Of a DNA stretch of 9,119 nucleotides, positions 6,908 through 9,119 are shown piece by piece. The notes beneath the pieces are model-generated. The model saw only the letters and a program-made list of their open reading frames with translations. It searched no databases and was not told the origin of the DNA. The position numbers and the translations under genes are program-made. The stretch spans positions 1-9,119 of the forward strand of contig JALRBB010000137.1 in NCBI GenBank assembly GCA_023257915.1. Direction: 5' to 3'. This stretch comes from Quisquiliibacterium sp. (lineage in GTDB: Bacteria; Pseudomonadota; Gammaproteobacteria; Burkholderiales; Burkholderiaceae_E). Within the stretch, counting starts at the first letter, position 1. Each line of letters starts with the position of its first letter.

Positions 6908-6972
6908 ACCGGTGTCTCCTCCACCGCCTCCAAAGGTGGATTAAGCCTGCGACTCAGTCGCGGGCTTTTTTT
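6908..6972 (+). ncRNA. Candidate 3'-UTR-derived small RNA: CCTCC-bearing hairpin plus terminator
   Basis: After the 9-bp GC stem comes a second hairpin, TCCACC (6920-6925)/GGTGGA (6935-6940), whose 9-nt loop GCCTCCAAA carries CCTCC; a further CTCCTCC (6916-6922) lies at its 5' foot. These motifs are complementary to Shine-Dalgarno sequences (GGAGG). The intrinsic terminator stem follows two nucleotides later. A CCUCC loop next to a terminator and downstream of a DUF1127-like gene resembles the organisation of the CcsR/'cuckoo' small RNAs described in Proteobacteria. That parallel is inference; no known family sequence was matched. Confidence 0.35.
6943..6972 (+). terminator. Intrinsic (Rho-independent) terminator
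   Basis: AAGCCTGCGAC (6943-6953), loop TCA, GTCGCGGGCTT (6957-6967) pair over 11 positions with one T-G wobble, and a run of seven T residues (6966-6972) follows directly. It should end transcription of the small gene and its structured 3' region, 26 nt before the next start codon, so the downstream gene needs its own promoter. Confidence 0.9.
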
Positions 6973-6984
6973 GCCCGGCAGCGC

Positions 6985-6990
6985 TAAGAT
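6985..6990 (+). promoter_or_regulatory. Candidate -10 box for the uracil-DNA glycosylase gene (near-leaderless start)
   Basis: TAAGAT in the context GCGCTAAGATCGGCGCCC-ATG lies 8 nt from the start codon. Because a strong terminator ends at 6972, a promoter is needed in the remaining 26 nt. A -10 box here would put the transcription start at or just before the ATG, giving a leaderless or nearly leaderless mRNA; consistent with that, no good Shine-Dalgarno is present. No convincing -35 is seen. Confidence 0.35.
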
Positions 6991-6998
6991 CGGCGCCC

Positions 6999-7742
6999 AT
7001 GAACGAACCCGATCAAGATCTCGTCAGCCAGAACCTGATCGCTGCCGCGAGCCGGCTCAGCGAGCGGGTCGCAAAGCTGCGTTTCGCGCCCCCGGTGGCC
7101 CATGTGTACAACCCCCTGCAATACGCCTGGACTGCCCACGAGGCCTGGCTGCGCAAGCATGGCCGCGGGCGCAAGCGGGTGGTCTTGCTCGGCATGAACC
7201 CGGGGCCCTTCGGCATGATGCAAACCGGTGTGCCCTTCGGCGAGGTGGCTGCGGTGCGCGACTGGATCGGCATCCGGGCTGACGTGCCACCTCCCACCTT
7301 GCAACATCCGAAAAGACCCATAGAAGGCTTCGCCTGCCGGCGCTCCGAAGTCAGCGGCCGACGGCTGTGGGGCTGGGCGGCGCAGCGCTTCGGCACTGCC
7401 GACGCGTTCTTCGCCGAGTGCTTCGTGCTGAACTACTGTCCGCTGGTCTTTCTTGAGGAGAGCGGACGCAACCGCACGCCCGAGCAGTTGCCGGCTGCCG
7501 AGTCCACGCCCCTGAACGCTGCCTGCGATGAACATCTGCGCGAGGCTGTGGCCGCGACCGATCCGCAATGGGCGATCGGGATCGGAGGCTATGCAGCCAA
7601 GCGGCTCGAGCGGGTCCTGGGCGCTCAGTCGCAGGTCCGCATTGCGCAAATTCTGCATCCGAGCCCGGCATCGCCAGCCGCCAATCGGGGCTGGAGCGAG
7701 GCGGTCGACCGTACGCTGGCCGAACTCGGCGTGTTTGGCTGA
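6999..7742 (+). CDS. SMUG-type uracil-DNA glycosylase
   Basis: 247-residue base-excision-repair enzyme of the SMUG1 branch of the uracil-DNA glycosylase superfamily. Motif 1 is GMNPGPFGMMQTGVPFGE (residues 65-82), almost the same as in animal SMUG1, with Asn67 at the catalytic water-positioning site. Motif 2 is HPSPASPAANRGW (220-232), with His220 in the position that contacts the base and the following loop that wedges into the DNA minor groove. Known members remove uracil, and some bacterial ones also xanthine or oxidised pyrimidines, from single- and double-stranded DNA, leaving an abasic site. Length is close to the animal protein (about 270). SMUG1 is patchily distributed in bacteria. 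It stands alone between a terminator and the liuR promoter region, with no repair partner beside it. Confidence 0.92.
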   Translation: MNEPDQDLVSQNLIAAASRLSERVAKLRFAPPVAHVYNPLQYAWTAHEAWLRKHGRGRKRVVLLGMNPGPFGMMQTGVPFGEVAAVRDWIGIRADVPPPTLQHPKRPIEGFACRRSEVSGRRLWGWAAQRFGTADAFFAECFVLNYCPLVFLEESGRNRTPEQLPAAESTPLNAACDEHLREAVAATDPQWAIGIGGYAAKRLERVLGAQSQVRIAQILHPSPASPAANRGWSEAVDRTLAELGVFG

Positions 7743-7782
7743 GCCTTCGGGCAAGCGGATAGACCGGGTGGGTGAATGGCAG

Positions 7783-7818
7783 AGCTACGGGCAAAGCTGC
7801 GGGAAGAGCTGCGGACAG
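7783..7818 (+). repeat. Three tandem 12-bp imperfect repeats upstream of liuR
   Basis: The units are AGCTACGGGCAA (7783-7794), AGCTGCGGGAAG (7795-7806) and AGCTGCGGACAG (7807-7818), consensus AGCTGCGGGMAG. They are exactly contiguous and lie just before the proposed liuR promoter; the third unit contains the candidate -35. They fall in the 131-bp gap between the glycosylase and liuR genes (7743-7873), which otherwise holds only the promoter and operator. Confidence 0.8.
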
Positions 7819-7839
7819 CACGATGGGCGGCGCTACAAT
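7812..7839 (+). promoter_or_regulatory. Candidate liuR-liuA promoter
   Basis: CGGACA (7812-7817), a 16-nt spacer and TACAAT (7834-7839) form a plausible sigma-70 promoter; the -10 matches consensus at five of six positions, the -35 at four. The predicted start, around 7846, falls inside the 12-bp palindrome at 7844-7855, an arrangement that would let a bound regulator block initiation. TTGACG (7839-7844) is an alternative -35 but has no good -10 at the right distance. Confidence 0.4.
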
Positions 7840-7843
7840 TGAC

Positions 7844-7855
7844 GTTTACGTAAAC
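7844..7855. promoter_or_regulatory. Probable LiuR operator (perfect palindrome GTTTACGTAAAC)
   Basis: A perfect 12-bp palindrome preceded by TTGAC, 18 bp upstream of the liuR start codon. It agrees with the kind of site (TTGACGTTWACGTAAAC-like) described for LiuR, the MerR-family regulator of leucine/isovalerate degradation operons in Proteobacteria, and is followed by liuR and liuA. The consensus is quoted from memory and should be compared with a curated motif. Confidence 0.7.
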
Positions 7856-7873
7856 TGCCACCGACCTGCGCGG

Positions 7874-8260
7874 ATGCCCAGTTACACGATCACAGAGCTT
7901 GCGCGCGAATTCGATGTGACGCCGCGTGCAATCCGCTTTTACGAAGACCAGGGCCTGCTCGCCCCGACGAGGGCCGGTACCGGCGCGCGCCAGCGCGTCT
8001 ACTCGCAGCGCGACCGAACTCGGCTGAAGCTGACCTTGCGCGGCAAGCGGCTGGGCCTAACCCTGGCCGAAGTGCGCGAACTGGTCGACATGTACGAGTC
8101 GCCGTCAGATACCAGTGCACAGCTGACCCGTTTTCTGGGCGTGCTGACCCAGCACCGACGCACGCTTGAGCGTCAGCTTGAAGACCTGCGCGAGACCCTC
8201 GCCGAAATCGACACCCACGAGCGTCGCGCCCGCCAACTGCTGGCCGAACTCGACGACTGA
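7874..8260 (+). CDS. liuR: MerR-family regulator of branched-chain amino acid catabolism (LiuR)
   Basis: 128-residue MerR-family DNA-binding protein. Residues 4-23 ([20 protein letters not shown]) are the helix-turn-helix and signature arginine/tyrosine region; [20 protein letters not shown] continues the winged domain, and residues from about 85 to the end form a long charged coiled coil for dimerisation. There is no cysteine at all, which argues against a metal- or redox-sensing MerR and fits LiuR, which responds to a CoA-type metabolite. The ATG at 7874 is chosen because the conserved MerR start (PSYTITELA) follows it; an upstream in-frame ATG at 7772 would read through the operator and the tandem repeats. 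It lies 37 bp before the isovaleryl-CoA dehydrogenase gene, its usual partner, and is probably autoregulated. Confidence 0.88.
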   Translation: MPSYTITELAREFDVTPRAIRFYEDQGLLAPTRAGTGARQRVYSQRDRTRLKLTLRGKRLGLTLAEVRELVDMYESPSDTSAQLTRFLGVLTQHRRTLERQLEDLRETLAEIDTHERRARQLLAELDD

Positions 8261-8297
8261 CGGCGCGACGCGAGCGCCGAACCCTGGAGACATCACC

Positions 8298-9119
8298 ATG
8301 CTGAACATACCCGGCCTGCAGTTTGACCTCGGCGAGGACATCGCGATGCTGCGCGACTCGCTGCAGCAGTTCGTCGCCGCCGAGATCACCCCGCGCGCTG
8401 GCGAGATCGATCGCAGCGATCAGTTCCCGATGGACCTGTGGCGCAAGCTCGGCGAGATGGGCGTGCTCGGCATGACGGTCGGCGAGGAGTACGGGGGTAC
8501 TGCGATGGGCTATCTGGCTCATGTGGTCGCGATGGAGGAGATCTCGCGCGGCTCGGCGTCAGTGGGCCTGTCGTACGGCGCGCACTCGAACCTGTGCGTG
8601 AACCAGATCAACCGCAACGGTACCGAGGAACAAAAGCGCCGCTACCTTCCGAAGCTGATCTCCGGCGAGCATGTCGGTGCGCTGGCGATGTCAGAACCGA
8701 ACGCTGGCTCGGATGTGGTGTCGATGAAATTGCGCGCCGAATTCAAGGGCGACCGCTGGCTGCTGAACGGGAGCAAGATGTGAATCACCAACGGCCCAGA
8801 CGCCGACGTGATGGTGATCTACGCGAAGAACGACCTGGAGGCCGGGCCGCGCGGCATCACCGCCTTTCTGGTCGAGAAGGGATACAAGGGGTTTTCGGTC
8901 GCGCAAAAGCTCGACAAGATGGGCATGCGTGGCAGCCACACCGGCGAGCTGGTGTTCCAGGACTGCGAAGTGCCGGCCGAAAACGTGCTCGGCGGCGCGA
9001 TCTTCGTGTGGGTATCGTGGCGCCACCACCAGAGCCGGCGTTACGTTTGGGCGATGGAGGTCTACGTGATGCTGATTGTGAGCATCATGCTGACCACACT
9101 TTTTTTTCACGGCGACTAC
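8298..9119 (+). pseudogene. liuA: Isovaleryl-CoA dehydrogenase, broken by TGA at codon 162 and with aberrant 3' end (runs off window)
   Basis: The flavoenzyme that converts isovaleryl-CoA to 3-methylcrotonyl-CoA in leucine degradation. The N-terminal helical domain ([14 protein letters not shown] onward, [23 protein letters not shown]) and the acyl-CoA dehydrogenase signature [13 protein letters not shown] (residues 127-139) identify it. At codon 162 the expected [12 protein letters not shown] reads [14 protein letters not shown] (8781-8783): the invariant flavin-facing Trp codon TGG has become TGA. The frame continues with good family sequence ([27 protein letters not shown]) to VLGG (codons 230-233). 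From about 8997 the translation stays open but no longer resembles the family; the expected loop and the DYER catalytic-Glu helix are absent. GGAG lies 8 nt before the ATG. As read, only 161 residues would be made, so the product is inactive unless the sequence contains errors. Confidence 0.85.

Noticed and set aside
6984..7754. 256-codon open frame on the - strand opposite the glycosylase gene
   Set aside because: The + strand frame has both SMUG motifs intact; the antisense frame shows no recognisable domain.
8781..8783. TGA decoded as tryptophan (alternative code) or selenocysteine
   Set aside because: TGA ends other genes here (livG, liuR, the small gene, the glycosylase), TGG is used freely for Trp, and the family needs Trp at this site, not Sec. 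The lysR stop is TAA, which such recoding would not explain.
8691..9110. 139-codon open frame on the - strand opposite the dehydrogenase 3' part
   Set aside because: It is the His-rich mirror of the dehydrogenase frame and has no domain of its own; it does not explain the tail after 8997 either.
1..9119. Mobile elements, CRISPR arrays, tRNA or rRNA genes
   Set aside because: I saw no transposase, integrase, regularly spaced repeats or tRNA-like cloverleaf; the only tandem repeat is the short array at 7783-7818.

Overview
The window reads as a piece of a high-GC proteobacterial chromosome. A Betaproteobacterium (Rhodocyclales or Burkholderiales type) is my best inference, from the codon use, a LiuR/isovaleryl-CoA dehydrogenase pair, and -10 boxes placed close to start codons. 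No rRNA, tRNA, IS element, prophage or CRISPR array is visible. No wholly novel system stands out: most genes belong to known families, and the points of interest are broken genes, regulatory sites and a structured small-RNA-like region.

Layout from left to right. (1) Positions 1-566, + strand: the 3' end of a protein with a RidA-like C-terminal region. (2) Positions 578-5308, - strand: a complete five-gene ABC importer operon of the branched-chain amino acid (HAAT/Liv) type, transcribed in the order substrate-binding protein, livG, livF, livH, livM, with tight coupling among the last four genes. It ends tail-to-tail with the RidA-like gene. (3) Positions 5509-6447, - strand: a LysR-type regulator of NahR/LinR type, interrupted by an in-frame TAA. 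(4) An AT-rich divergent promoter region (6448-6602) with a TTC-N7-GAA dyad. (5) Positions 6603-6872, + strand: a small 89-residue protein whose C-terminus recalls DUF1127, followed by three consecutive hairpins, the last an intrinsic terminator. (6) Positions 6999-7742, + strand: a SMUG-type uracil-DNA glycosylase, possibly translated from a nearly leaderless mRNA. (7) Positions 7874-8260, + strand: a MerR-type regulator (LiuR) preceded by a perfect 12-bp palindrome and three 12-bp tandem repeats. (8) Position 8298 to the window end, + strand: isovaleryl-CoA dehydrogenase (liuA/ivd), broken by a TGA at codon 162 and losing family similarity after about codon 233.

How the parts fit together (inference). 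The liuR-liuA pair is the start of a leucine/isovalerate catabolic operon, with liuR probably regulating itself and liuA. The ABC importer could supply branched-chain amino acids, but the same transporter class also carries amides and aromatic acids. The NahR/LinR-type regulator upstream makes an aromatic or other organic acid substrate equally possible. Two of the genes carry premature stops and one also has an aberrant 3' end, so decaying genes, sequencing errors or an assembly join near the right edge must be considered before concluding the pathway is lost.
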